A DNA stretch of 64,000 nucleotides. It comes from Notamacropus eugenii. Lineage: Eukaryota > Chordata > Mammalia > Diprotodontia > Macropodidae. Below, one piece after another: positions 10,430 through 20,989 of this stretch. The stretch spans positions 353,028,660-353,092,659 of the forward strand of contig NC_092873.1 of the NCBI RefSeq assembly GCF_028372415.1. Direction: 5' to 3'. The notes beneath the pieces are model-generated. The model was not told where the DNA came from and did not search any database. It saw only the letters and a list, made by a program, of their open reading frames with translations. Position 1 is the first letter of the stretch, and every line of letters starts with the position of its first letter. Both the position numbers and the translations under genes were made by a program.

Positions 10430-12715
10430 ATACTTCTTAGAGAACCCACAAATACCAAAGACAGCTTCAAAGGTCAGTAAGAAAGCTCTTTCACCTGGGT
10501 AAGAGGGGAGGATGGTCTGGCCCCAACCTTGGCTCCAGGGCAGCAGCAGCCACTTTTGGAGCCTTTGGCCTAAAGACCCTGTGGGAATCAAATGACTGAT
10601 CTGCATCTCAGCCCTGAGTGGCAGTTCTGGGGTGAGGAGGAGCACTGGCACTGGAGTGGTGGAGTTGGTGGTAGCTGTAGAGAGGGAACCCTACTAGCAG
10701 TTCCAGGGCAGAAAAGAGTACTTCTTGTTGACCACAGACTAGAGTGCAGGCCAGGAGAAGAGTAAACTCCTCTCCCTTGATTGTGCCACCTTGGAGGAAC
10801 TGAGAATTTACAGGTCCCTAGAGATATCTCAGAGAATAGCTGCACAAAATCTCTGAAGCCTAGGGTAGTATACTTTCCACTTGACAAAGGACTCAAAAGT
10901 GAAGTAACAGGCTGAGAAAATGCCTAAAAGGGAGGAAAATATAAAGACTATAGAAGGTTACTTTCTTGGTGAAAAGGTATTTTCTTCCATCCTTTTGGAT
11001 GAGGAAGAACAAAGCATACCATCAGAGGAACACATAAAAGTCAAGGCTTTTACATCCCAAATAAATATGCAATGGTCTCAGGCCATGGAAGAGCTCAAAA
11101 AGGATTTTGAAAATCAAGAGAGGTGAAGGAAAAATTGGGAAGAGAAATGGGAAAAATGCAAGAAAATCATGAAAAAAGAGTCAACAGCTTGCTAAAGGAG
11201 ACACAAAAAATACTGAAGAAAATAACACCTTTAAAAATAAACTAACGTAAATGGCAAAAGAGGTCCAAAAAGCCAATGAGGAGAATAATGCTTTAAAAAG
11301 CAGAACTGGCCAAATGGAAAAAGAGGTTCAAAAGCTCACTGAAGAAAATAGTTCTTTAAAAATTAGAATGGAGCAGATGGAAGCTTTATGAGAAACCAAT
11401 AAATTATAAAACATAACCAAAAGAATGAAAAAATAGAAGATAATATGAAATGTCTCATTGCAAAGACAACTGACCTGGAAAAATAGATCCAGGAGAGACA
11501 ATTTAAAAATTATGGGACTACCTGAAAACCAGGATAAAAAAATAGCTTAGATATCGTCTTCTAAGAAATTATCAAGAGAAACTGCCTTGATATTCTAGAA
11601 CCAGAAACTAAAATAGAAATGGGAAGAATTCACTGATTCCTTCCTGAAAGAGATCGCAAAAGGAAAACTAGGAATATTGTAGCCAAATTCTAGAGTTCCC
11701 AGGTCAAGGAGAAAATATTACGAGCAGCCAGAAAGAAACAATTCAAGTATTGTGGAAATACAATCAGGATAACACAGGATTTAGCAGCTTCTACACTAAG
11801 GGATTGAAGGGCTTGGAATATGATATTCCAGAGGTGAAAGGAGATAGGATTAAAACCAAGAATCACCTACTCAGCAAAACTGAGTATGACACTTCAAGAG
11901 AAAAAATGAAATTTCAATGAAATAGAGAACTTCCAAGTATTCTTGCTGAAAAGACCAAAGCTGAATAGAATATTTGACTTTCAAATACAAGAATCAAGAG
12001 AAATATGAAAAGGTAAACAGGAAAGATAAGCCTTAAGGAATTCATTAAAGTTGAACTATTTAAGTTCCAACATGGAAAGATATTATTTGTAACTCATGAG
12101 ACCTTTTTCAGTAGTAGGGTAGTTAGAATTAATATATACATATGTAGGTGTGTATGGGTATGTTTGTATGCGTATATTATATATGTGTAGGTATGTATCT
12201 GTACGTGAGTATATATGTGTATGTATACATATATTGACAGAGGGCACAGGGTGAGCTGAATATAAAAGGAGAATACATAAAAAAATAAAATTTACTGTTG
12301 AGTGGTATCTACTAGGAGTAAGACAAAGGGAGAGGTAGAATGTAGCAAATCATCTTACATAGAAGAGGGAAGAAAGAGATTCTACAATGGAGGGGAAGAT
12401 GAAAGGAAATAAGTGAGCCTTACTCTCATGGGATTTGGCTTAAAGAGGAATAACACACACTCAACTGGATATGGAAATCTACTTTCCCATGCAGGAAGGC
12501 AAGGTAGAAGGGGATAGGAGAGGTAAGATAATAGAAGGGACAGCAAATTGGGGAAAGGGATAATGAGAAGTAAAAACTCTATTGTGGGAGGACAGATCAA
12601 AGAAGAGAATGGAATAAATTGAGGGCAGGATAGGACAGAGGGAAATGTGGTTAGTCTTTTACAACATAACTATTATGGAAGTGCTTTGAATTGTTACACA
12701 TGTATGACCTATATT
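10430..12715 (+). mobile_element. L1/HAL1-like element: 5' leader, ORF1, 3' region, no ORF2
   Basis: A marsupial-type L1 leader (10,430-10,919; for example GGTAAGAGGGGAGGATGGTC and GGCAGCAGCAGCCACTTTTG) leads to an ORF1 start at 10,920. ORF1 remnants run to about 11,950. They are followed by an AT/TG-rich tract (12,135-12,235) and a purine-rich 3' region rather than ORF2. A structure with ORF1 but no reverse transcriptase is that of HAL1 ('half-L1') elements, which depend on L1 proteins. Confidence 0.7.
10920..11950 (+). pseudogene. L1 ORF1 remnant (coiled-coil RNA-binding protein)
   Basis: Begins MPKREENIKT... at the first ATG after the L1 leader and is open for 68 codons before a stop at 11,124. 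Downstream frames show heptad-like coiled-coil pieces (KEVQKANEENNALKSR near 11,255-11,305; KEVQKLTEENSSLKIR near 11,320-11,370). They then give remnants of the RNA-recognition/C-terminal region near 11,500-11,930. L1 ORF1p is a trimeric nucleic-acid chaperone of the L1 RNP. This copy has many stops and frameshifts and cannot be functional. Confidence 0.7.
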
Positions 12716-13180
12716 GAATTGCTTGTCCTTCATTCTTGAAGAGGACCATGACATCAGAAAGGTGATGCATAACTTGCAAAAGAATTGGATTTAAGTGAGG
12801 GAGAACTGTGCAAAGTCATCAGCCTCACTTTCTCCTCCAGAGTCATCTGGGTTCAATGGCAAGATATAGATCTGGACAATTGGAAATGGCCCAGATGAGT
12901 GGGGAGACCTTGGCCTTTTTTTAAACTAAGGTCTTTTCATGTTCTCACTTTAACTGAGGCAATGCCCATTAAGTGATTAGGACTGCTTAAGAAGTAAGCT
13001 AAGGGATGGCCTCTTTAATTAAAAAAAAAAATCAAATTGGGAAGGGAAGACCCTCAGGGCTTCTGGCCAAAAGAGAAACAATTACAGTTTATCTTTCCTC
13101 AGAGCCATCAAGGTCCGTTAACTGGTGATTGGTCAGGGACCCATTGTTGTCCAACCTTTAAGATAAAAAGGCTTGGAAAA
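12716..13180 (-). mobile_element. RTE-tailed non-autonomous element, antisense
   Basis: Antisense copy of the family seen whole at 62-601. The tail side (TTGTCCTTCATTCTTGAAGA) is on the left, followed by CAGCCTCACTTTCTCCTCCA, GGGGAGACCTTGGCC and AAGACCCTCAGGGCTTCTGG. It sits between HAL1-like sequence and an L1 3' end. Confidence 0.75.
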
Positions 13181-13802
13181 CCTGGAAATTGAGGGATACC
13201 CACCAACTGGGGGATGGCTGAACAAGTTGTGCTATATGAATGTAATGGAATACTATTGAGCTATAGGAAATGATGAACAAGCAGACTTCAGAAAAACTTG
13301 GAAAGATTTAAATGAACTGTTTCTGAGTGAAATGAGCAGAACCAGGAGAACATTGTGCGCAGTAACAACTGCATTGTTTGATGACTGACTTTGATAGACT
13401 TAGCTTTTCTCAGCAACGAAAGGACCTAAAACAACCCCAAAAGACTCATGATGGAAAATGTCATTCATATCAAGAGAAAGAAATATGGAGTCTGAATGCA
13501 GAGCAAAACATACTATTTGCTCCCCCCCTTTTTTTTTTTGCTTTGTTTTGTTTCTCATGGTTCTTCCCATTTTTTCTAATTCTCCTATACAACATGACTA
13601 ATGCAAAAATATGTTGAAGAAGAATGTATATGTAGAGCCTATATCAGATTGCATGCCATCTTGGGGGGAGGAGGAGGAAGGTTATGTAAGTGATAGAATT
13701 AGGATCCAAAACATCTCAGTAGCCTATAACATGGGTTAAAGCTAACAAGATAGAACGTAATAGGGATAAATGTCAGGTTGTGCCATTAAAGTTAAAAAAA
13801 AA
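13181..13802 (+). mobile_element. L1 3' end: ORF2 C-terminus and 3' UTR
   Basis: Coding traces of the L1 ORF2p C-terminus (GWLNKLCYMNVMEY near 13,210-13,255; [12 protein letters not shown] near 13,283-13,320) are followed by a 3' UTR with CTATTTGCTCC, CAACATGACTAATGCAAAAA, a G-rich stretch near 13,660 and an A-rich end at 13,802. It is either a 5'-truncated L1 or the 3' end of the element begun at 10,430. Confidence 0.8.
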
Positions 13803-14114
13803 GGTCATTTTCACAAATATAAAATAAGGAAAAAATTAGATTAAAAACAGTTTATATAAAAAGTGGTTGAGACTTCTCATTGATTAATTCAACTCGGCAA
13901 ATATTAATGAAATACTTACTGTGTGCAGAATGTAGCACTAAATGCTAAGGCAATTTTTAAAAATTACATGTTTATTATGAGTGAACAATTCAGCATAGCT
14001 GCTGAAAAAAATTAAGAAGGGAAATATAGTCATACGATACACTGACCTTCCATACCCCCTTCTCCACAAGACAAGTGCATTCCCCTTTGCCTCCAATTCT
14101 ATCACACTGGTCAA
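13803..14114. other. Short antisense L2/MIR end at 13,885-13,955; rest unassigned
   Basis: GAAATACTTACTGTGTGCAG is the antisense of an L2/MIR-type tail. Nothing else is recognised. Confidence 0.4.
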
Positions 14115-14215
14115 ACATCTGTAGTGTTGTGTTCTATTCTGGGTACAATATTTTGAAGGGATACTGGCAAACAGGAGCTTGGGGCAGGAACTCTTGTGGA
14201 ACATGGATGTCTTGA
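14115..14215 (+). mobile_element. CR1/L3-like LINE fragment
   Basis: TAGTGTTGTGTTCTATTCTG followed by GGTACAATATTTTGAAGGGA resembles a known amniote CR1/L3-type coding segment (consensus near GTGTTGTGTTCAGTTCTGGG). Recognised by eye only. Confidence 0.45.
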
Positions 14216-14227
14216 AGGCAGTTTCCA

Positions 14228-15695
14228 TGTTATATTCTCAATACAAAGGTCTGCAAAGGTGATTCCACTCACCATCGACACATAAAATGTGCGTACACTT
14301 ATGGACTCAAAATCCAGTAGACATGAAAGATGAACAGCTCCTGTTGCAAGAGAACTCAGCAAGTATCGCATTCAAATAGCAGCCCTAAGTGAAAAAAGAC
14401 TGGCAAATGAAAGCCAGCTTACTAAAGTTGGAGCTGTTTACAAGTTTTTGGAGTGGCCATAGTGAAGGGGAGTACCACGAAGCTAGGTTTTACAATCAAA
14501 ACTAATCTAGTCAACAAGGTTGTATGTCTGCCAAAAGGAATGAACAGACTCATGGCAATGTGATTGCCACTTGGAGGAAGACATCACGCCAACATCAGTA
14601 CCTACAATTCCCACCATGATGAACCTTAATGAGGTCAAAGAAAAATTTTATGATGACCTGGAAACCCTTCTCATCAATGTACCAAAAGAGGACAAGCTTA
14701 TAATTCTGGGTGACCTTAATGCTAGGGTAGGCTCAGACTACCAGACCTGGCAGGGAGTCCTAAGGGGGAATGGAGTTGGAAACAGCAACAGAAATGGTCA
14801 TTTATTACTAAAGACTTATGCATCTCATGACCTTCTCATCACCAACACTGTCTTACACTTACCTAAATACAATAAAACTTTGTGGATGCACCTTCACAGC
14901 AAACATTGGCATTTAATAGACTATGTGATTGTAAGGAGAATGGACACACAGGATGCGAGAGAGACAAAGGTAATGCGTGGTGCAGAGGGCCTGGCTGATC
15001 ATAGACTAATCCACTCCAAGCTCAATATTCACATTCAACAAAAGTGGTGTCTCCAAGGCAAAATAACTACCAAAAGAATTAATGTCAACAAATTAGAACT
15101 CTTTTCTGAGCCAGAACAGTTTGTCACTAACTTGGGAGGAAAGCTGAGCCAACACACAGCTGGCAACAATGGAGCAGAAAAGGAGTGAGCATCTTTCAGA
15201 GATTTGGTGTACAGCACTGCGTTTGCTCATCTGGGTCAGAACATTTGCAAACACCAAGACTGCTTTGATGAAAATAATGAGGAAATTCAGAAGCTGCTAA
15301 ATGAAAAACGAGAACTCCACAGGGTTTACCAGCAGGATAGTTCATCCATCTCTAAGAAGGCCACATTTAATTCCGTCAAAAGTAAAGTACAAGCAAAACT
15401 TAGAGAGATGCAGGTTTCTTGACTCAGTAAGAAGGCAGATGAAATTCAGTTTTCTGCTATTAGTAACAATCCAAAGCACTTTTATGGTACCCTGAAGGCT
15501 ATTTATGGGCCTAAGACCTATGATGCATTTCAACTACTCAGTGCTGGTGGAGCCACATTAATTAGTGATAAGGATATGATCCTAGAGAGATAGGCTGAAC
15601 ACTTCCATAGTGTTCTCAACAGGCCATCATCAATCAATGTTGAAGCCATTGACTTGTTACATCAGGTAGAAGGCGATTCCTTCCATGATTTTATG
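14228..15695 (+). mobile_element. RTE LINE, 5' part (endonuclease and linker)
   Basis: A BovB/RTE-clade LINE beginning in the endonuclease domain (VRTLMDSKSS near 14,290) and running through the linker before the RT. It stops near 15,690, just where the copy at 38,415 continues into RT motif regions, so the reverse transcriptase and 3' end are missing. That is unusual for target-primed LINE insertions, which normally lose the 5' end; a later deletion is the simplest explanation. Confidence 0.88.
14571..15188 (+). pseudogene. RTE apurinic endonuclease remnant, 205 codons open
   Basis: The longest open frame in the window. Its N-terminal start is accidental: endonuclease sequence continues upstream in other frames from about 14,285. 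Key motifs are GDLNARVG (residues 47-54; catalytic-loop Asp/Asn), DLLITNT (87-93), HWHLIDYVIV (112-121) and ADHRL (142-146, the position of the catalytic SDH-type motif). These are the hallmarks of exonuclease-endonuclease-phosphatase endonucleases of RTE/BovB LINEs, which nick target DNA for reverse transcription. The following 15,189-15,695 carries linker sequence (for example QKLLNEKRELHRVYQQD near 15,285-15,335) with frameshifts. Similar ORFs are often annotated as 'craniofacial development protein 2-like'; that name should not be used. Confidence 0.85.
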
Positions 15696-15714
15696 GTATA
15701 TCACATAATGAGGT

Positions 15715-15958
15715 AGTTCTTTTACCACGTGTCAGAGTGGTCACATTACATCCCATCTTTTCCAAGAAATTGCCCATTCTGTCATCCCCACTCCCTCAAT
15801 AATCTTCAATCTTTCTCTGTCTACTGGATCCTTCTCTACTGCCAACAAATATGTTCATGTCTCCCTCATTCTCGAAAAACCCACACTTCAAACTTCCATC
15901 TTCACTTAACTTTCATTCTATACCTCTTTTCCCCATTGGTTTTTGTTTTTGGTTAAAA
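15715..15958 (+). mobile_element. L2 LINE, sense, left part
   Basis: Pyrimidine-rich L2 RT-encoding sequence, parallel to 45,445-45,560 (compare CTACTGCCAACAAATATGTTC with CTACTGTTTATAAACATGCC). Interrupted by a MIR. Confidence 0.75.
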
Positions 15959-15959
15959 A

Positions 15960-16188
15960 GAAGAGCAAGCTTTTTAATAATATTTTCAAATTTACAAAAT
16001 GCTTTACATAGTTATCTCATTTGATTCTCACAACAAGCCTACTTACCTCACGATAGGTCCCAATATTATCCCTATTTCATAGATGAGGAAACTGAGGCTG
16101 AGAGAGGTTAAGTGCCTTTTCCAGAGTAACACAAGTATTAAGTATCCAAGGCTGGATTTGAACTCTGATCTTCCTGACTCCAAATTTT
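15960..16188 (-). mobile_element. MIR/CORE-SINE, antisense, inside an L2
   Basis: Carries TAGATGAGGAAACTGAGGCT and TGGATTTGAACTCTGATCTT in antisense MIR order. L2 homology is present on both sides, so the MIR landed in the L2. Confidence 0.8.
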
Positions 16189-16580
16189 CCAAAGTTCAGT
16201 CCTGGGCCATCTTCTCTTCTCCTTCTATACTATTTCACTTGGTGATTTCTTTAGCTCCTATGGATTCAATTATCACTTCTATACAGAAGATCTATTTGTC
16301 TAGCACTAACTTATCTGCTGACCTCCACTTTCACACCTCTAACTGCCTATTGGACATCTCAGACTAGATGTCCTATACACATCAACATATATTCAACATA
16401 TCCAAATCTGAACTAATTGTCTTTTCTCCAAAATCCACCCACCCCTCACTTCCAAACTTCTCTTTTACTGTCAAGGGTACAATCATCTTCCCTGACTTGC
16501 AAACCAGGGATCATTTCTTATATCCCCTATATCTAATCAGTTGCCAAGTCTTGTTGTTTTTATCTTCGTAACACTTCTTA
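16189..16580 (+). mobile_element. L2 LINE, sense, right part
   Basis: Continuation of 15,715. The translation shows RT pieces around CLLDISD and the segment TTGGACATCTCAGACTAGATG, parallel to L2 copies at 43,740 and 6,800 in antisense. Ends near the RT C-terminus. Confidence 0.8.
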
Positions 16581-16642
16581 TATATACTCCCACGTCAGAT
16601 CTGAAAATCAATGATGTCTATGACAGGGTCTATGGCCACTCT

Positions 16643-16890
16643 ATGGAGGTAGCTAGGTGGCTTAGTGGATAGAGTGCTTAGGCCTGGAATCAGGAAGATT
16701 CGTTTTCCTGAGTTCAAATCTAGCCTCAGACACTTATTAGCTGTGTGACCCTGGGCAAGACATTTAACCTCTGTTTGCCTAGAGAAGGAAATGGCAAACC
16801 AGTCTATCTTTGTCAAGAAAATACCATGGACAGTACAGTCCATTGTGTGTGAAGAGTCAGATACAACTGAACAATGTAACAAAACAGAAA
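16643..16890 (+). mobile_element. Marsupial CORE-SINE with RTE tail
   Basis: Head GGTAGCTAGGTGGCTTAGTG, core GAGTTCAAATCTAGCCTCAG and CTGTGTGACCCTGGGCAAGA, then AGAAGGAAATGGCAAACCAG and an RTE tail (GAAGAGTCAGATACAACTGA). A small internal segment after CTGTTTGCCT is missing compared with 3,880. Confidence 0.88.
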
Positions 16891-17319
16891 AATGACTTAT
16901 CAGAAATCAAAGACCTCTCATGGAAAAATATAGAACAATCTTAAAGTCTAAAAAGGAGGAACTAATCAAAATACCTATTCATGATGGTGATACATATTCA
17001 AAATATTCATACATATTCATAGAATTTATAGAAATAGGGAAGTAGCTTGATTTGTAAGATTTGCCTTGGGGTGTTTCTGCTGGGTGTTCCAGGAATGTTC
17101 GTGACCTTTTAGTGGCTGACCCTGGTCCATATATCACACTGATAATAAAAAAAAAATAGGAACCTTTGACTAGGAAAGAATACTACTTCCCCCTTTGGGC
17201 TGGGAACTAGTCCTAATTCCTCAAATCTGAAGACAATAACATTTGTATTAAGTGGAAGAGGGAAAGTCTGATCATACTATAGACCAGAAATGAATTAGAT
17301 GGGGGGCCTTATCAAATTC
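16891..17319. other. No feature recognised
   Basis: AT-rich, with an A run at 17,147-17,156. No coding signal. ATTCATACATATTCATAG-type short repeats occur at 16,985-17,020. Confidence 0.35.
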
Positions 17320-17545
17320 CCAATTCCCATTCCTTCCCTCCTCTGACACTGCCATACCCCTGGTGCAGGCCCTCCATCATCACCCTAGTTTAGACTCCTA
17401 GTCAGCTCTCATCCAGGCTATAAAAATGTCCTCCTCATCAGTCTCCCCACTTCCAGTCTCTTTTCCTTTACAAGTCATCCTCCTCACAGATGCCAAATTG
17501 GTAGTCTGCACAGGTAGTCCGACCATATAAGCACCCTATTAACTT
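17320..17545 (+). mobile_element. L2 LINE fragment, sense
   Basis: CCTCTGACACTGCCATACCC, then CTGGTGCAGGCCCTCCATCA, is the L2 RT segment also seen near 760. Cut by an L1 at its right end. Confidence 0.75.
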
Positions 17546-17547
17546 TT

Positions 17548-17856
17548 TAAAAAACATTTTATTCCCCTTTGATCCAGCAATACCACTTCTAGATCTGTAT
17601 ACTAAAGGGATCATAAAAATGGCAAAAGAACCCACATGTACAAAAATATTTATAGTAGCTCTCTTTGTTGTAGCCAAGAATTAGACATTGAGGGAATGCC
17701 CATCAATTGGGGAATGACTGAACAAGTTATGTATATGAATGTAATGAAATATTATTGTGCCATAAGAAATGATGAACAGGCAGACTTCAGAAAAATCTGA
17801 ACTTATACGAATTGAGTGAAGTGAGCAGAAACAAGACAACACTGTACATAGCAACA
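17548..17856 (+). mobile_element. L1 3' end, sense, left part
   Basis: Encodes traces of the ORF2p C-terminus (CCAGCAATACCACTTCTAGA; GGGAATGACTGAACAAGTTA). Interrupted by an RTE-tailed element and continued at 18,071. Confidence 0.85.
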
Positions 17857-18070
17857 GGTTGTTGTTGTGTTTGTCCTTCGTTCTCAAAGAGGACTGTGAC
17901 ATCAAGATGATGATATGACTTGCTGTTGACTTTGATTTGAGTGAGGGACGGCTGCGCAAGGTCACCAACCTCACTTTCTTCTCCTGAGCCATCTGGGTTC
18001 AGTGGTCTGATATTCATCAGGAGGACTGGAGATGGTCCAGGATGCAATGGGAGACCCTGGCCCTTTCAGC
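17857..18070 (-). mobile_element. RTE-tailed non-autonomous element, antisense, inside an L1
   Basis: TTGTCCTTCGTTCTCAAAGA at the left is the antisense RTE-type 3' end, followed by CACCAACCTCACTTTCTTCT and GGGAGACCCTGGCCCTTTCA. A 3' half copy of the 62-601 family, younger than the L1 it splits. Confidence 0.82.
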
Positions 18071-18462
18071 CACGTTGTTCAATGACTAACTCTGATCGAC
18101 TTAGTTCTTCTCAGCAATGAAAGGATCTAAGACCACTCCAAAAGACTCATGATACAAAATGCTATCCACATCCAGAAAAAGAACTATGGAGTGTGAATGC
18201 AGAGGGAAGTATACTATTTGCTCTCTCTTTTTTTGTTTTGTTTTTTTCTTCCTAGTGGTTTCTCCCATTCATTCTAATTCTTCTTTACAACATGACTGAT
18301 TTGAAAATACGTTTAATAAGAAAGTATATGCAGAGCCATTATCAGATTTAAGCCATCTGGGGGAGGGGAGAGGGGAGGGAGGGGGAGAAAATTTAAAAAT
18401 TTAAAACTTAAAAGTTTATGGAAGTTGAAAACTAAAATAAAACAAATTAAAGAAAAAAAGAA
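18071..18462 (+). mobile_element. L1 3' end, sense, right part
   Basis: Last ORF2 codons and 3' UTR: AAAAGACTCATGATACAAAA, ACAACATGACTGATTTGAAA, G-rich GGGGGAGGGGAGAGGGGAGG at 18,359, then an A-rich tail to 18,462. Confidence 0.85.
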
Positions 18463-18464
18463 AA

Positions 18465-20105
18465 ATATTTTATTCATTTTGAACTTAGATACAAAACGAC
18501 AAAAAAAGGACATTTCTATGCATGCAGCACAACATAAAAAGAGGATTCAATAGAAAACCATGAACATCCATTTCACATCATTTACTTTTTTTGATAAACT
18601 ATATAATAAATATTACACATAATTTTCAAAACTACACTGTTTTTGTTTCCTTCCATGTTTTCTTTTGTTTTTTTGTTGTATACTTTTTCTCTCTCTCTCC
18701 CTCCCCACCCTGTTCTAGAGAAGGTTCAATTATTCATGTGTGTGCACACACATAAAACTATACTATACATACTTCTTTTTATCAATTCTTTCTCTGGAGG
18801 TGGATAGCATCTTCCTTCATCAGTCTTTTAGTTGATTTAAGTATTTATAATACTCACAACATCGTTCAAAGTTGTTCTTAGAACAACGTTGCTCTTACTG
18901 TGTACAATGTCTTCTTTGTTTTGCTCATTTCACTCTTCATTGTTTCATGCAAGTCTTTCCATGTTTTTCTAAAATCAATCAGCTCATTATTTCTTACAGC
19001 ACAGTAGCATTCCATCACAATAATATACCACAACTTGTTAAAACATTCCCCAGCTGATGGGCATCCCCTCAGTTTCCAGGTCTTTGCCACCACCAAGAGA
19101 GCTGCTACAAATATTTTAGAATATGTAAGTTCTTTCCCTTTTTCTTCAATCACCTTGGGAAGCAGACCTAATAGCAGTATTGCTGTGCCAATGGGTATGC
19201 ACAACTTTATAACTCTTTGGGCATAATTGCAGATTGCTCTCCAAAATGGTTGGATCAGTTCACAGTTCCACCAACAGAAAATTAGTGTCCCTGTTTTTCC
19301 ATATCCCCTACAACATTTGTTGCTTTCTCCTTCTATCATTTTAGTCAATCTAAGAGGTGTAAAATGATACCTCAAAGTTATTTTAATTTGCATTTCTCTA
19401 ATCAATAATGATTTAAAGCACTTTTTCATATGGCTATATATGGTTTTGATTTTATCAAAAAACTGCCTGTTCATAAACTTTGTTCATTTATCAATTGGGG
19501 AATGACTTGTATTCTTATAAATTTAACAAAGTTATTTGTATGTTTAAGATATAAAAGCTTTATCTGAGAAACTGTCTATAAAATTTCCCCTGCCCCAATT
19601 TTCTGTTTTATTTCTAATCTTGACTACATTGGTTTTATTTATACAAAACTTTTTAAATTTAATGTAATCAAAATTATCCATTTTATGCCTCACAATGCTC
19701 TTTATTTCTTATGTATTCATAAATTGTTCTCCTATCCATAAATCTGATAGGTAATATGTTCCATGTTCTTCTAATTTTCTTGTGATATCTCCATTTATAT
19801 CTAGGTCAATATCCATTTTGACCTTATCTTGGTAAATGGTGTAAGATAGTGGTTTATGCCCAATTTCTGCCAGACTGCTTTCCAGGTTTCCCAATTTTTA
19901 ACAGATAATGAATTCTTATCCCCAAAGCTTAAATCTTCATATGTGTCAAACACAAGGTTACTATACACATTTGTTACTTATATTATATGTCTACTCTGTT
20001 CCACTGATCTATTCTTCTATTTCTTTGCCAGTAACAGTTTTGATAGTTACTGCCTTGTAATATAGTTTAAAATCTGATACAGTCCACTACCTTTAAGAAA
20101 AAATA
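18465..20105 (-). mobile_element. L1 LINE, 3' part, antisense
   Basis: The 3' UTR is at 18,465-18,877; ORF2 C-terminal sequence continues to about 20,105 (TAGTTACTGCCTTGTAATAT near 20,045 is a well-known antisense L1 ORF2 stretch). Tail-to-tail with the L1 ending at 18,462. 5'-truncated. Confidence 0.88.
18878..19474 (-). pseudogene. L1 ORF2p C-terminal remnant, 198 codons open
   Basis: The second longest open frame in the window. It matches the end of L1 ORF2p: [10 protein letters not shown] (about residues 45-54), [57 protein letters not shown]. This is the C-terminal region downstream of the reverse transcriptase. The true ORF2 extends upstream (to the right) in broken frames to about 20,100. 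It is a truncated L1 insertion, not a host gene. Confidence 0.88.
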
Positions 20106-20109
20106 AAAA

Positions 20110-20530
20110 CTCCTTTGTGCTACTTTTTAAAAATTTATTTAGTATTTATTTTCCCCCACTTATGTGTGTAAATAATTTTCAAGATTCATTTCTAAAATTT
20201 CAAGTTCCAAATTTTCCCCCTTCCTTCCTCCCTATCCCCACTCATTGTGAAGGCAAGCAGTTCAATATAGATCATAAATACAAAACATTTCCATCTTATT
20301 CATGTTGTAAAAGAAAACAGACCAAAAAGACCCAAAAACCTCAAGAAAAATAAAGAAATTTTAAAAAGGTATGCTTCAATCTGTATAATCTATATTTAGA
20401 CACCATCAGTTCTTTGGGGATGGATAGCATTTTTCATCATAAGTCCTTCAGAGTTTTCTTGGACCATTGTATTGCTGAGAATAACTACGTCACTCACAGC
20501 TAATCATCTTATAATATTGCTATTACTTCC
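20110..20530 (-). mobile_element. Second L1 3' end, antisense
   Basis: A 3' UTR again: AAATTTATTTAGTATTTATT, AAGGCAAGCAGTTCAATATA, then GGGGATGGATAGCATTTTTC and TTGGACCATTGTATTGCTGA. Separate from the preceding L1 because it restarts at the 3' end. Confidence 0.82.
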
Positions 20531-20531
20531 T

Positions 20532-20972
20532 CTGCATGACTTTCAAGGCTCTTCAGAAGTTGACTCCAACTGACCTTTTCAGGCTTATTGTGCATTACTC
20601 CTGTTCATACATTCCAGTCAAGTTGACCTATTTGTTGTTCCACACATGTGGCATTCCCTCTCTGATCTCCAAGGTTGCAGAGGTTGTTTTCCCTGCTTAG
20701 AATGTACTGTCTTCTTCTCAGCCTCCTAGAATCCTTAGATTCCTCCAAAGTTGAGTTCAATATCTGTCTCCTAAAGGAAACCTGTCTTGATCCCCCTACT
20801 AACTAGTACCCTCCCTTCAAACGTAGCCTCGAATGTATTTTACATAAAATTTTCTGTATACTTGTTTTCCCTTCAATAGAATGTAAGCTTCTTAAGGCCA
20901 AGGACAACTTTATTTCTGTCTTTGCTTCCCCAATCCCTAGCAATTTGCTTGGCACATAGTTGGTACTTTTAA
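20532..20972 (+). mobile_element. L2 LINE 3' end, sense
   Basis: CTTTCAAGGCTCTTCAGAAG (RT end) through GAATGTAAGCTTCTTAAGGC to a tail with GCTTGGCACATAGTTGGTAC. A complete L2-type 3' end. Confidence 0.8.
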
Positions 20973-20989
20973 AAAACCTGTTTAAAAAG

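Noticed and set aside
12135-12235. TA/TG-rich tract as an independent microsatellite or origin-like element
   Set aside because: It belongs to the 3' region of the HAL1-like element as found in other marsupial copies, to my recollection.
18878-19474. 198-codon ORF as a host gene
   Set aside because: It matches the L1 ORF2p C-terminus and is followed by an L1 3' UTR.
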